From assembly GCF_016031625.1 (NCBI RefSeq), contig NZ_JACCHP010000001.1:434001-498000 (forward strand): 64,000 bases of DNA, written 5' to 3'. Under the pieces are notes generated by a model. It was given only the letters and a program-made list of their open reading frames with translations. It was not told the DNA's origin and did no database searches. Below, in pieces: positions 39,279 through 49,637 of the stretch; positions within the stretch are counted from its first letter, which is position 1; each line of letters starts with the position of its first letter. The stretch comes from Bradyrhizobium agreste. Lineage in GTDB: Bacteria > Pseudomonadota > Alphaproteobacteria > Rhizobiales > Xanthobacteraceae. A program made the position numbers and the translations under genes.

Positions 39279-39863
39279 CTAGATCGGCTGCGCCCTCATC
39301 TCATAATTTGCATGGTCGATATTGTTCGCTAACAGTCGTTCTGATGCAGGCAGCGGCGCGGTCCGCGGTTTTGCCGGCGATTCCCACTGCGCCAGGAGTT
39401 TGCAAGCTAGTTCAATGGCAGGCGCAATTTGAAAGCGTACCGGGGCGGTCAGCGGACCGCCCCAATGCTCCAGGTCCAGCGGCTGACAGCCGATGAGAGC
39501 GAGCTCTCGCGGGCGCCGGCCAAGCAGGTCGGCCGCACTCAAGACCTCCTGAAAGCCGGTCTGATGCAGGCTCATCTTCTTGGCGGCGGTAAATTTTGGC
39601 ACTTCGTCATCTCGCACAAGCTTCAACTGCCCGGGCGGCAATCCATAGTCGATCGCATCGAACACGATCAGGCAATCGGCCTGCTCGAGAAAACTGACGA
39701 GGTAGAGCCCCTGTGTGCCGCCATCGAGGACGGTGACGTTGTCATCGATGGCGTAGCGGCGATGAAACTCCTCGACCACCCGCACGCCGAATCCCTCATC
39801 GGCCCACAAGATATTGCCGATGCCGAGCACCAGAATCCTCTTCTTGTTCTCCGGAGCCAGCAT
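39279..39863 (-). CDS. hupD: HupD, hydrogenase maturation protease
   Basis: 194-aa endopeptidase that removes the C-terminal peptide of HupL after nickel insertion. It shows LVLGIGNILWADEGFG with the nickel-binding glutamate, the aspartate in IVFDAIDYGL, and the histidine in SLHQTGFQEVL. The ATG at 39863 has a GAGAGG site; a TTG five codons upstream is less likely. Confidence 0.94.
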   Translation of the reverse strand: MLAPENKKRILVLGIGNILWADEGFGVRVVEEFHRRYAIDDNVTVLDGGTQGLYLVSFLEQADCLIVFDAIDYGLPPGQLKLVRDDEVPKFTAAKKMSLHQTGFQEVLSAADLLGRRPRELALIGCQPLDLEHWGGPLTAPVRFQIAPAIELACKLLAQWESPAKPRTAPLPASERLLANNIDHANYEMRAQPI

Positions 39864-39903
39864 CCGCCTCTCAGTCAATCGCGAAACCCGCGCTCACCCG
39901 AAA

Positions 39904-40599
39904 TTATAGATCAGATGCTCCTGGGCGACATGTGTCTTCCCGGATCACCGCGTAGATGTGGACCAGCGCAAAGGTCACGATCACCCACAGGCCGAGATGA
40001 TGCCAGGTATGGACGTCCTGACTGTTCGGCCAAATTGAAAATACCCAGCTGAACAGCTTGTACTGCCAGCTGTCAGTACCTGCACCTTGCCCATAAAGTG
40101 CAAACCCTGTGACGACCATGAACGTGATCGTCTGCGTAAACATGAAGAACATTGCGAGCTGAGCGAGACGGTTGCGCCCGACGCGCCGCTCGGGCTCAAC
40201 TGTAAGGAACGCATACGAGCGAATCTCCTGGTACACCTCGCGCCAAAAGCAGCTGCGCCAGAGCGGCACCCAAAAGATCTGCATGGCATGCGCATTTCCC
40301 TTTAAAGCCCAGTAGATCCGCAGAAGAAAGCCGATACTGAGCACATATCCCGCCGATAAATGAGCAAAGCGGATATAGCCGAACAGGAAATTGTCGGTTG
40401 CCTCTCCCGACATCGCCGGTGTCGCGGTTCCAATGAGATAGCCGGTTAGACTCAGTATCAGAATGGCCGCGGCATTGACCCAATGCCACAGTCGCACCGG
40501 CGCGCAGGCGATACCACCGCCGATGCAGCGTTCAGTCGGTGCCGCATCGACGGCGGCAAGGAGCTTCCGAGCCCTGTTCGGCAAGCCCCTAACGAACAT
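39904..40599 (-). CDS. hupC: HupC, hydrogenase cytochrome b, C-terminus frameshifted
   Basis: 231-aa membrane cytochrome b that anchors HupSL and passes electrons to the quinone pool. Heme histidines are in [22 protein letters not shown] and WHHLGLWVI; four to five membrane helices are visible. It ends [12 protein letters not shown], whereas the family continues REDIMSRQSI and about 15 more residues. The missing tail (MSPRSI, stop, then [11 protein letters not shown]) is seen in the next frame at 39880-39931, so a one-base loss near 39931-39936 plus a stop truncates it. The start ATG at 40599 overlaps the end of hupL. Confidence 0.85.
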   Translation of the reverse strand: MFVRGLPNRARKLLAAVDAAPTERCIGGGIACAPVRLWHWVNAAAILILSLTGYLIGTATPAMSGEATDNFLFGYIRFAHLSAGYVLSIGFLLRIYWALKGNAHAMQIFWVPLWRSCFWREVYQEIRSYAFLTVEPERRVGRNRLAQLAMFFMFTQTITFMVVTGFALYGQGAGTDSWQYKLFSWVFSIWPNSQDVHTWHHLGLWVIVTFALVHIYAVIREDTCRPGASDL

Positions 40600-42378
40600 T
40601 GACTGAAGCCATTTCCTGGCCCTCAGGACTCATCACGTGGGTCGAGCAAGCCAAGCACGGATCAAAGGAATGGATCGTGCGCAAGATCTCCAGAGGCCGC
40701 TGCGGATCGGCCATCGGGGTACCGATCAGGGAGGCTTCAAAAGCGCCAATATTGCCCTTGGGATCGCGAGGAGATCCGTTCCACGTCGTCGGCACAACAC
40801 ATTGATAATTGTCGATCTTGGCGTCCTTGATCTTGATCCAGTGCCCAAGCGCACCGCGCGGCGCCTCAGTGAACCCATAGCCCTTGGCCTCCTTGCGCCA
40901 GGTTTCCGGCTTCCACCTGCTGACATCGGCAGTTGCCGTATTGCCCCCTTGATGTGGACTACCAACTTATCCTGGAAATAACGCATCTGATGCGCCGCCC
41001 ACTGGCATTCGAGCGCCCGCGCCGCAGTACGGCCAAGCGTTGAGAACAGCGCAGTCAGGGGAAGATTGAGCCCCTTGAGCAGTCTCTCGGCGGGCTCCTT
41101 GAACTCGGTTTTGTTTTGCGCATAACCCATGATATATCGCGCTAACGGCCCGACCTCCACGGCGTGGCCGCGCCAGCGCGGCGCTTTGATCCAGGAATAC
41201 TTGCCGCCCTCATCGAGTTCCTTGATATCTGTCTTGCTGCCTTTGAGTTTTGGCCCAAGTTCAAAACTCGGCTCAGTGATACCGTCCCAGGGATGCAGTC
41301 CACAGCAATCGCTGGGGTATTTATACCATGAATGCGCGACGAATTCCTGGATCTGCTCGGGATCACCATGGTCGATCGGCAGTATCTCCTTGAGATTGCC
41401 ACCAAGAATGACCCCGCGCGGCAGCTTGAGGCTTTTGGCGGAACAGTCATTTGCGTTTTCGGGGATGTCGCCATAGGACATCACGCTTTTACTCGAAAGT
41501 CCGCCGCCATGGAGCCAGTCCTTATAGAACGAGCAGATCGCGGCAATGTCGGGCAGGTAGACCTGTTCGACAAACTCGATCGAACGGTCGACGATCGAGG
41601 ACACGATGTTCAATCGCTCCATATTGATCGCACCCACCGCGCCAGTTCCGTCGATGTTGATCGCGCAGGGCACGCCGCCGACCAGCCAGTTCGGATGCGG
41701 GTTCTTGCCACCATAGATAGCTTGGATCTTGACGATCTCCTTCTGGAAGTCGAGCGCTTCCAGATAATGCGCTACAGCCATCAGGTTCGCTTCCGGTGGC
41801 AGCTTGTAGGCCGGATGCCCCCAATAGCCATTCTTGAACGGACCGAGTTGCCCTGATCCGAAGAATTTGGTGAGCCGGATCTGCAAATCCTTAAAATAGC
41901 CAGGGGACGACAGCGGCCAGGGCGAGATAGACTGCGCGAGCGCGGAGGTCGACTTGGGATCGGCCTTCAACGCGGAGACCACGTCGACCCAATCCAGCGC
42001 GTGCAGGTGATAGAAATGTACGAGGTGATCATGCACGAGCAGGCACAGCTGCATGATGTTGCGGATCGAATTGGCATTCTCCGGAATCGCAATTCCTAGT
42101 GCATTTTCAACCGCGCGCACGGAGGTGAGCGCATGGGTGCCGGTGCATACACCGCAAATCCGCTCGGTGAACGCCCAGGCGTCGCGCGGATCGCGCCCGC
42201 GCAGAATAACTTCGATGCCACGCCACATTGTCCCGCTGGAGACCGCATTGCGGATCACATTGTCTGAATCGAGATTTGCTTCAACACGCAGGTGGCCTTC
42301 GATCCGCGTCAGCGGATCGATGACGATTCGCCTGCCGGAACGATCGAGATTGAACCCATTCGGTGTCTGGACGGCCAC
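40589..42378 (-). pseudogene. hupL: HupL, hydrogenase large subunit, frameshifted
   Basis: Large subunit of the NiFe uptake hydrogenase. The first 475 or so codons are normal: [15 protein letters not shown], the N-terminal nickel ligands in [12 protein letters not shown], and [16 protein letters not shown]. At 40944-40948 a run of five C (G on the coding strand) appears one base short; the frame moves from HIKG to a wrong frame that runs to 40726. The correct continuation, [20 protein letters not shown] to [20 protein letters not shown], lies in the next frame and stops at 40589. The C-terminal ligands DPCLAC are thus cut off from the main frame. Either a real inactivating mutation or a sequencing error. 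Confidence 0.88.
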
Positions 42379-42391
42379 CGTCGCCCTCTCC

Positions 42392-43492
42392 TCAACTCGG
42401 TTTGCTTTTGTGGGCTGCGCGATCCCGGTTGTGGGTCAACCGCTTCGCGGCGGTGACCGCCGCGTGGGCAGCGACGGTTAGCCCAACTGCGCCGGCAGCG
42501 GCCATGCCGATCTGGTCGGCGTTCGCCTCGATGCCGAACTGCTTGATCGCTGTGAGGCGGTCGTAAAATGACCCCTTATCCCAGAAGCCGTCTTCGGAGC
42601 AGCCGAAGCAGCCGTGGCCGGATTGAATCGGAAATGAAATGCCGCCGTTCCACCGAATGGCAGAACAGGCATTGTAGGTGGTGGGCCCCTTGCAGCCCAT
42701 CTTGTACAGGCAATAGCCCTTGCGTGCGTACTTATCGTCCCACTTTTCGACGAATTGGCCAGCGTCGAAATGGGAACGCCGATAGCACTTGTCGTGAATC
42801 CGCTCGGAATAGAACATACTTGGACGCCCATGGCGATCGAGCTCCGGAAGCTTTCCGAACGTGGTCATAAATGTCACGAGACCACTCATGACCTCTGCGA
42901 TAGGAGGGCACCCGGGCACTTTGATGATCGGCTTGTTAGTGATCACCTTATCGATCGGCACCGCGCCCGTCGGATTGGGCTTGGCCGCTTGCACGCATCC
43001 CCAGGACGCGCACGTGCCCCAAGCGATGACCGCCACGGACTCTTCCGCCATGGACCTGAGCTTTTCAACGAACGGCTTGCCGCCGTCAATGCAGAACATG
43101 CCACCCTCGTTCAGCGGCGGATTGCCTTCGACGGCGAGCACATACCTGCCTTTGTACTTGGCACGAGTTTCCTCCAGGATGGCTTCGGCCTGGTGTCCTG
43201 CCGCCGCCATGATTGTATCGTCATAGTCGAGCGATATCATCGACAGCAGCGCGTCCTTGATCAAGGGATGGGCCGAGCGGATAAAACTTTCCGAGCAGCA
43301 GGTACACTCGAGCCCGTGCAGCCAGATGACGGGCACACGCGGTTTGGTCTCCAGGGCATTGGCAATACTGACCGCGGCGAGCGGACTAAGTCCCAAGCTC
43401 GCGGCAGTCAAACTGCAGAATTTGTGGAAACTACGACGCGTGATACCCTGACGTCTGATCACGCTGTAGAACGTTTCTGTTGCACCACCCAT
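42392..43492 (-). CDS. hupS: HupS, hydrogenase small subunit
   Basis: 366-aa iron-sulfur subunit of the uptake hydrogenase. The twin-arginine signal [16 protein letters not shown] is near residue 17. The proximal cluster cysteines are in [19 protein letters not shown] and VPGCPP; the medial and distal clusters in HFDAG...[22 protein letters not shown] and [11 protein letters not shown]-terminal hydrophobic helix ([20 protein letters not shown]) anchors it in the membrane. The ATG at 43492 has GGAAGG upstream; another ATG at 43504 has none. It is first in the hup-hyp operon, behind a sigma-54 promoter. Confidence 0.95.
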   Translation of the reverse strand: MGGATETFYSVIRRQGITRRSFHKFCSLTAASLGLSPLAAVSIANALETKPRVPVIWLHGLECTCCSESFIRSAHPLIKDALLSMISLDYDDTIMAAAGHQAEAILEETRAKYKGRYVLAVEGNPPLNEGGMFCIDGGKPFVEKLRSMAEESVAVIAWGTCASWGCVQAAKPNPTGAVPIDKVITNKPIIKVPGCPPIAEVMSGLVTFMTTFGKLPELDRHGRPSMFYSERIHDKCYRRSHFDAGQFVEKWDDKYARKGYCLYKMGCKGPTTYNACSAIRWNGGISFPIQSGHGCFGCSEDGFWDKGSFYDRLTAIKQFGIEANADQIGMAAAGAVGLTVAAHAAVTAAKRLTHNRDRAAHKSKPS

Positions 43493-43541
43493 TAAGCCTT
43501 CCATGTGAGGGTCGTCGGCCGTAACGAATTACTGACGTTTA

Positions 43542-43556
43542 GCAAGAAACAAGCCA
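43542..43556 (-). promoter_or_regulatory. Sigma-54 promoter of hupSL
   Basis: Minus strand TGGCTTGTTTCTTGC, two mismatches to the -24/-12 consensus, with exact GG-GC spacing, 50 bases ahead of the hupS start. The hupS promoter of B. japonicum is known to be of this type. Confidence 0.78.
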
Positions 43557-43683
43557 GCGAACCGAAACACTTGATAGCTGGCACGCCACCGCTTCTGGCT
43601 TTGCGGACAGTCGAAACCAGCCAGCGAGCCACAAGCTGCGCCATTGATCTGTCATGCTATTCGTGTCGGGTTTTGGACGTCGA

Positions 43684-43699
43684 TGTGAGCACTTCAACA
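43684..43699. promoter_or_regulatory. Candidate NifA site of hupS
   Basis: TGT-GAGCACTTCA-ACA, an exact NifA-type site about 128 bases upstream of the -24 element. HoxA, the usual free-living activator, is not encoded in the window. Confidence 0.6.
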
Positions 43700-44193
43700 G
43701 AGCAGCACCATGGTTCACTACTGCGGTGACCATGTCATGCTCGCTCTTGCACGACCGCGACACTGACGCGGCATGCCGATTGTTGAATAGAATAGGTGCA
43801 GTTGACGGGGACCGCACTGCCCCCAGTCTCAATCAGACTTGCCGATTGCTGACCAATGGGGCGTTAAAGCCAGCTCGTAGTCGCAACTGCGGAAAGCAGC
43901 CCACACCCAGAGCGGCTGTCGAGCGACGAAGAGAAGCCGCAATGTGAGCCCCGATGCGCACGCAGCGTTCGCTTTTTAGGTCTGATCGATCCGATCTGCG
44001 TTCGATTCAAAGGGGCGCGCGCACCGCATCGCTGCAGTATCTTGGGCGAGAGCCTGGACGTTCAGAGCTAGCGCGATTCGGCCGACGCGGATAGCAGGTG
44101 ACGGCGCCGGCTTTCAGTTGACATCGATGGGTAGCAGCAACACTGTCTGCCAAAAAACAAAACGGTTGATCGCGCCTTTCGACGGGAAGCGGA
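43700..44193. other. No gene seen
   Basis: About 500 bases between the hupS control region and the serine hydrolase. No coding sequence or hairpin was recognised. The hupUV genes, which I remember lying near here in related strains, are absent. Confidence 0.5.
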
Positions 44194-45456
44194 TTATCGG
44201 ATTATTGCAGCATAGACGATATACTGGACCTGTTCGCGGTAATACTTCCGGATTTCTCCGGGCGCTGCCGTTCCGACCACCACGACGAGATGCTCCTTTG
44301 GGTCGCAGAAAAATTGTGTCCCGTAGGCGCCGGTCCAGGTGAACTCACCTGGATTGCCCGGAACCGCCGAGAGACCCTCGTTTATGCGTACAGCCACTCC
44401 GAGCCCGAAGCCGAAGCCGGCACGGTGCGGCTCCACATTGGCGACCCTATTCTTCATCTCTGGCCCGAGGTGGTCGGAGATCATGTGGCGCACCGTCTTC
44501 GGACCGAGAATGCGCTGCCCATCGAGCTCCCCGCCGTTGAGCAGCATTTGTCCAAAGCGCACGTAGTCACCGACTGTCGCAAATGCGCAGGCTCCCCCGC
44601 AGTCAAATTTCGTCGGAATTTCGAGGAGCTCGATTTCTTGTGGCTTTCCTGTCAGCGGGTCGTCTGGAAATGGATGCGCGAGGCGCTCGCGTTGCGATTC
44701 CGACAAATGGAAAGTGGCATCCTGCATTCCGGTCGGCTTCCACAGGTTGCTGGCCAGATAGTCGCCCAATCGTCGTTCGCTGACCTGTTCCACGACAGCT
44801 CCCAGCACGTCGGTCGAGAAGCCGTATTCGAATTCTGTCCCCGGTTGGTGCGCTAGCGGCAGCTTGGTAATGGCTTCAATGAACGTCTGCTTATCGCCCC
44901 TTAGTGGCGGAGCGGCGAAATCGGGATAGAGACGCGCCACTTGGTCTGAGCTGTCGGGGGGCGCGCCATAGGTCAGCCCGGATGTGTGGCGATATAGATC
45001 GTGGATGTAGATCGGAGAACTCTGCGTTTGAAATTCTAATGAGCCGTCTGGCAGCGGCACTCCCACCTTCATGTTTGCGAATTCCGGGTAGTAATCCGTA
45101 AGCCTCGCCTGTAGAGGCAGGCGACCTTGCTCCATGAGGATAAGCCCGGCAACGGCCACCATCGGTTTGGTCATAGACGCAAGCGCGAACATCGCATCGA
45201 GCGGCATCGATTTTCCTTTCGCAGGATCGAGTTGCCCGTACGCCTTGTAGTGGATCAGCTTGCCGTCTCTGGCGATTGCAACCACCGCGCCCGGCACGCG
45301 TTTACTCGCGATCTCGCGAGCGAAGAACTCGTCTAGCTTGGCGAGGCGCTGCTGAGAAACGCCAACATCATCGGCCGTTGCTTCAGGCAGAGGCGCGGAG
45401 TGCACTGAATTGAAGCCGATTCCAGCAGCCGCCGCGGCCATAACAAGCTTTTTCAT
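44194..45456 (-). CDS. Serine hydrolase, beta-lactamase class C fold
   Basis: 420-aa protein of the beta-lactamase/DD-peptidase superfamily, probably periplasmic: MKKLVMAAAAAGIGFNSVHS followed by AP is a cleavable signal peptide. The nucleophile motif SMTK (in FALASMTKPM) is near residue 95, the second catalytic tyrosine is in FEYGFSTDV, and HTSGLTYG is the family's structural loop. It resembles EstB-type esterases more than true lactamases; the substrate is unknown. The ATG at 45456 is used. It lies 65 bases behind modB and may be cotranscribed. Confidence 0.85.
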   Translation of the reverse strand: MKKLVMAAAAAGIGFNSVHSAPLPEATADDVGVSQQRLAKLDEFFAREIASKRVPGAVVAIARDGKLIHYKAYGQLDPAKGKSMPLDAMFALASMTKPMVAVAGLILMEQGRLPLQARLTDYYPEFANMKVGVPLPDGSLEFQTQSSPIYIHDLYRHTSGLTYGAPPDSSDQVARLYPDFAAPPLRGDKQTFIEAITKLPLAHQPGTEFEYGFSTDVLGAVVEQVSERRLGDYLASNLWKPTGMQDATFHLSESQRERLAHPFPDDPLTGKPQEIELLEIPTKFDCGGACAFATVGDYVRFGQMLLNGGELDGQRILGPKTVRHMISDHLGPEMKNRVANVEPHRAGFGFGLGVAVRINEGLSAVPGNPGEFTWTGAYGTQFFCDPKEHLVVVVGTAAPGEIRKYYREQVQYIVYAAIIR

Positions 45457-45521
45457 TGTAGCCTCGCAAGGATGGATAGATCCGCTCATCGGTCGTGATC
45501 GGATATGTCCGACCGGCAAGC

Positions 45522-46211
45522 CTAAGACGGTTCAATGCCTCTCTTGGCACAGTATTTGTCGATGAGGGCTAAGGTGAAGATCGCTGCAAACGCGAACATC
45601 ACCATACCGCCGGCAATCACACTCGCCTCGCGCCAGCGCGACGCTTGGACGTAGTCTACGACGTAGGCTGACAACACCTTGGTGCGCCCAGGAATGTTGC
45701 CGCCGATCATCATCACGACGCCGAATGTGCCGATCGTATGAGAGAAGCCAACCACGGCGGCTTTAACAAACTCCAGTCGCGCCAGCGGCCCGCTGATGGT
45801 AATGAAGGTATACAACGACGAAACGCGTCCCGTAGCTTTCAATGGACGATCGCCTATCGCAACAAAGGCGTTACGGATCGGTTGCACCACCAACGGCAGC
45901 GCCGAGAGGACCGATCCGATCACGATTCCCGCGAAGGTAAAAGCGAGCGTGCGCTCGCCCCACAAAGAGGCGAGAACGCCACCCGGTCCGTTTGGGCCGA
46001 GCAACACGAGTACGCAAAAACCGAGAGCCGTCGGTGGTAGCACTAGCGGTAGGGCGATCATCGTCGCCACCGCCTCGCTCAAAAGAGTCCTTGAGCGCGC
46101 CAGCCACCAAGCGAGGGGCACACCAATCAGGAGGAGGATCACGGTCGTCACGCTGGCGAGCTCAATCGTGAGCGCAACCGATTGCGAAATCTCTGCCGAA
46201 AAGACATCCAT
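45522..46211 (-). CDS. modB: ModB, molybdate ABC permease
   Basis: 229-aa inner-membrane permease for molybdate, the metal of nitrogenase. Five to six hydrophobic helices are visible, and the permease loop reads SGPLARLEFVKAAVVGFSHT followed by FGVVMMIGGNIPGRTKV, the ModB signature. The ATG at 46211 gives MDVFSAEISQSVALTIELAS; a start at 46268 would add 19 codons. modC is missing and modA survives only as a stub just upstream, so the permease could work only with parts encoded elsewhere. Confidence 0.9.
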   Translation of the reverse strand: MDVFSAEISQSVALTIELASVTTVILLLIGVPLAWWLARSRTLLSEAVATMIALPLVLPPTALGFCVLVLLGPNGPGGVLASLWGERTLAFTFAGIVIGSVLSALPLVVQPIRNAFVAIGDRPLKATGRVSSLYTFITISGPLARLEFVKAAVVGFSHTIGTFGVVMMIGGNIPGRTKVLSAYVVDYVQASRWREASVIAGGMVMFAFAAIFTLALIDKYCAKRGIEPS

Positions 46212-46216
46212 GTGGG

Positions 46217-46384
46217 TCAGCCCAACAGTCCGAGCAGGTCGCCGTGTCGGCACAGTGATCGCCTGCACGTCCGGCTCATCCAGCGATGTGGCGCAGATCG
46301 CCCTTTAGTCGCGCGGCACTTCGTGGCGGCCGCCACATTCGCGCGCGTCGCTTCTGCGAGCAGCAGCAGCATCGCAATACTCAT
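46217..46384 (-). pseudogene. modA remnant (molybdate-binding protein)
   Basis: On the minus strand MSIAMLLLLAEATRANVAAA looks like the signal peptide and start of a periplasmic ModA, followed by TKCRAT, similar to the AATNFRAT region. After about 28 codons the resemblance is lost and a stop follows at 46217. The body of about 230 residues is gone. The assignment relies on its position ahead of modB. Confidence 0.45.
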
Positions 46385-47094
46385 CGGCAACTCCTGCGAC
46401 TGGGCCACGTCCATCTATCTGACGGCGGAAGCTCCTCGTTCGTCGTCAGCAATTCCTGTGCCGCGTGCGAACTGTCGCGCGCTCTATGCTCAACGTGCGA
46501 AATTCGCATAGACGCCCACATCAATGTGGCGTGAACCCAACGCCCTGTCAGATTTCAGGCATTTTTGTTCCCGAGCAGACAGCGACACGCCCCGCAACGA
46601 AGGGGTCGCTTTTGACGCCCTCATGATGCCTGTTTGATTCGTCGATGGCTCAACCGCCGCACTCGCCACGCTGGCAATGCAACGGATCTCAGCAAGACTG
46701 CCGTTTGGCAGTAACGGGAACGATCTAGCTGAGAAATCATCGTAACGCTGCTTCTGCGACGCGGCAAAAGGCACGAGGAGCCGAGAGCGAAGGCCGTCTG
46801 CTTAATGCGCATCGCTAGCATAGGCCTGGAGACAATGCCCCGTCGCGAACGAGCTTTGCCGTTGGCGACAATGCAGTGCATCGATCAAAGATTCTTCCGC
46901 GCAATCGAGTTCCTAAACCAGGCTTCCATCGCGTAAATGCCTACAATCCAAACTATGAATTTTACCGATGTCACGTACTGTTGCATCCATCTCAGCAGTC
47001 GGCGCATATCGATCACGCTAGGGCTTCGCGGCCGAGACGTGACTCCGCTAATGCGCCCAGCCGATCAAGTTAGGAGTCACGCTGGACCTTTTTT
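46385..47094. other. No gene seen
   Basis: About 700 bases between the modA stub and the dctA control region. The open frames seen are short and unlike known proteins. It may include lost modA sequence. Confidence 0.45.
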
Positions 47095-47110
47095 GTTCGA
47101 CCTTGCGAAC
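47095..47110. promoter_or_regulatory. Inverted repeat, candidate activator site of dctA
   Basis: GTTCG-N6-CGAAC, a perfect inverted repeat 79 bases upstream of the -24 element of dctA, the distance expected for an enhancer such as a DctD site. Confidence 0.45.
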
Positions 47111-47188
47111 GCGGTCCGAGCACTCAAACCGATGCCGCCGGCGACAGACGGTTTGTCCGCCACTGCTTAGTCTGCGCATTTTGGCATC

Positions 47189-47204
47189 TGGTGCAGATCT
47201 TGCT
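47189..47204 (+). promoter_or_regulatory. Sigma-54-type promoter of dctA
   Basis: TGGTGCAGATCTTGCT keeps TGG and the TTGCT half with exact spacing but has two or three changes in the -24 half. dctA is known to be sigma-54 dependent in rhizobia. It ends 159 bases ahead of the start codon. Confidence 0.62.
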
Positions 47205-47363
47205 TAAGAGAAAGGATAAACGCAACTCGCCTGCCTTTGGAATGACGCGCCGACTCTCGGAACCGTCTTCAATCGCACACGGCTGAAAATGAGTCTCGTA
47301 TGACGCTGTCGCCTCTCAAAGACGCGGCGGCTCACACTCGAGCATATTCGGGAAGGAAGCGTC

Positions 47364-48674
47364 ATGACCACCATGTCAACTGCGGCGCCAGCGCGCGCGT
47401 CGCAAACTTGGTATAAGATTCTCTACGTGCAGGTGCTGATTGCGATCATGATTGGCGCCATGGTCGGCTGCCTATGGCCGTCCGTCGCGACCAACGACTG
47501 GGTCAAGGCGCTCGGTGACGGATTTATCAAGCTCATCAAGATGGTGATCGCGCCGATTATTTTCTGCACCGTCACATCCGGTATTGCGCATATTCAGGAT
47601 GCGAAGAAAGTCGGACGCGTCGGCGTCAAGGCGCTGGTCTATTTCGAGATCGTCTCCAGCTTTGCCTTGCTGTTGGGCCTTGTTATGGGCAATCTGGTCC
47701 AAATCGGCCATGGCCTTGCGGTCAAGCCGGATGCTGCGGCGGTCGCCAATTACGTGAAGCAGGCGGAAGCCTCGAAGACCGTCGATTTCTTTCTCAACAT
47801 CATTCCCGACACCATGGTGGGCGCCTTCGCTCGTGGCGATGTTCTGCAGGTTCTCTTGTTCGCGATTCTATTCGGCTTTTCGTTGATGGCGCTGGGAAAG
47901 CGTGGGGAGCGGCTGCGCGGCATGATCGACGACGTCGCGCACGCGGTGTTCGGCGTAATCGCTATCATCATGAAAGCGGCTCCGATCGGCGCCTTCGGCG
48001 CCATGGCCTTCACCGTCGGCAAGTTCGGGCCGGCAGCACTCGGCAATTTGATCGCTCTGATCGCGCTGTTTTACGCGACTGCGGCGCTATTTGTCGTGGT
48101 GGTGCTCGGTTTGATCGCGCGCCTCGTCGGCTTTTCAATCTTCAAGTTCATTGTCTATATCAAGGACGAGATACTGATCGTGCTCGGCACTTCGTCCTCT
48201 GAAAGCGCGCTGCCGCAATTAATGGAGAAGCTCGAACGGCTGGGCTGCTCCAAGCCCGTGGTCGGCCTGGTTGTGCCAACTGGCTACTCCTTCAACCTCG
48301 ACGGCACCAATATCTATATGACACTTGCGACATTGTTCATTGCCCAGGCACTCGGGGTCGAGCTCACCTTTGGCCAGCAGCTCACGATCCTGCTCGTTGC
48401 AATGCTAACGTCGAAGGGAGCAAGCGGCGTCACCGGCGCGGGCTTCATCACGCTCGCTGCGACGTTGTCGGTGGTCAACCCAGCGCTGGTGCCGGGCATG
48501 GCAATCGTGTTTTCAATCGATAAGTTCATGAGCGAGGTGCGCGCCCTTACTAACATCACCGGCAATGGCATCGCCGCCGTGTTCATATCCTGGTGGGAGG
48601 ACGAGCTCGAGCACGCGACGCTGCGGGCTCGGCTCAACCAGCCCAACGTTTCCACCACTATCGACGCACGATGA
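47364..48674 (+). CDS. dctA: DctA, C4-dicarboxylate transporter
   Basis: 436-aa proton/sodium symporter importing succinate, malate and fumarate, the carbon source of bacteroids. About eight membrane helices are seen. Family motifs are [38 protein letters not shown] (serine-rich hairpin) and [29 protein letters not shown] precedes the ATG. The dctBD regulators are not beside it. A dicarboxylate carrier next to nitrogen-fixation genes fits symbiotic use. Confidence 0.96.
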   Translation: MTTMSTAAPARASQTWYKILYVQVLIAIMIGAMVGCLWPSVATNDWVKALGDGFIKLIKMVIAPIIFCTVTSGIAHIQDAKKVGRVGVKALVYFEIVSSFALLLGLVMGNLVQIGHGLAVKPDAAAVANYVKQAEASKTVDFFLNIIPDTMVGAFARGDVLQVLLFAILFGFSLMALGKRGERLRGMIDDVAHAVFGVIAIIMKAAPIGAFGAMAFTVGKFGPAALGNLIALIALFYATAALFVVVVLGLIARLVGFSIFKFIVYIKDEILIVLGTSSSESALPQLMEKLERLGCSKPVVGLVVPTGYSFNLDGTNIYMTLATLFIAQALGVELTFGQQLTILLVAMLTSKGASGVTGAGFITLAATLSVVNPALVPGMAIVFSIDKFMSEVRALTNITGNGIAAVFISWWEDELEHATLRARLNQPNVSTTIDAR

Positions 48675-49637
48675 TTCCAGTGCGCAGGCCCTTGCTCCGC
48701 GTCGCGTCCCGGGAGCCACCCTGAAAAGCTGCCACCCGAGCAAAAGAGTAGGAGATCTTTAACAGTCATTTTCAAGGGCGTCTTTAGCTGTCGAGCTCCC
48801 GGCCATCTGAACGTTTCTGCAACATTTTGCCGTCCCAGATAATGGGACTGCGACAGAACGGTGCACCTGACGACCTAGGTGTTGGTCCGCCTACAATTGC
48901 CAATGTGCGCGGTCATTGCACTGACCTCGCCCAACCAACGACGTGGTAGCGATCTTGCTGACGCAACTCGTCATCCCTTGTTACGGTCCGCGCTGCCGCA
49001 TTAAATCGTGATGGGTGTGATCAGCATGGATTAGATGGTACCTCGACGGAGCCATGGCGGCTCGCACACGGCTAGTGTCGGTTCGGCGTCGTTGGCGCGC
49101 GCTCACCGGCTAACCCGGAGACAAGTCCTCTCACCTAGGCGTAATGGCCCTAAGGCATACAAGGCAGCCGGGTAACTTCACCTTCGTATCTCGGCACATG
49201 ACGATTGCGCTTTCTTCCGCATACCGATCGTAACGGCGAGATGAATCGTCCGGCAGCTTGTCCCTGTTCTTTCCGGTTTGGCGAGGCGCGCCTGATTGTT
49301 TCGGTTCAACGTCTTGACCGAACTGCAGCCGCTGTCCTCGTCCGGCCGGCGCAAGGGGGTTGTCCTCGGCTGCAACCTCAAGCGCCTGCCCGGAGGTTAT
49401 CGGCAGCGGAGGAAAGCAGACATCTCAGCTTCCACTCCAGGCGTGTCAGCGCGCCATATTGAAAGGTTTAGGACAACTATACGTATGTCTGTGATGCGTT
49501 TTTTCTTCGCGCGTGCTCAGTTCAGCAAGCAATCGATCTCGGAACCGCTCACAGCGGGTGCTGGTGCCGAGTATTGCCCCATTTTTGCCTAAAATGTTAT
49601 AGCTCTCCCGCCGGAGAACAGGCCGGACGGTATCAAA
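48675..49637. other. No gene seen upstream of nodV
   Basis: Almost 1 kb between dctA and nodV. No family-like protein, nod box or tts box was recognised. The nodV promoter should lie at its right end. Confidence 0.45.
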
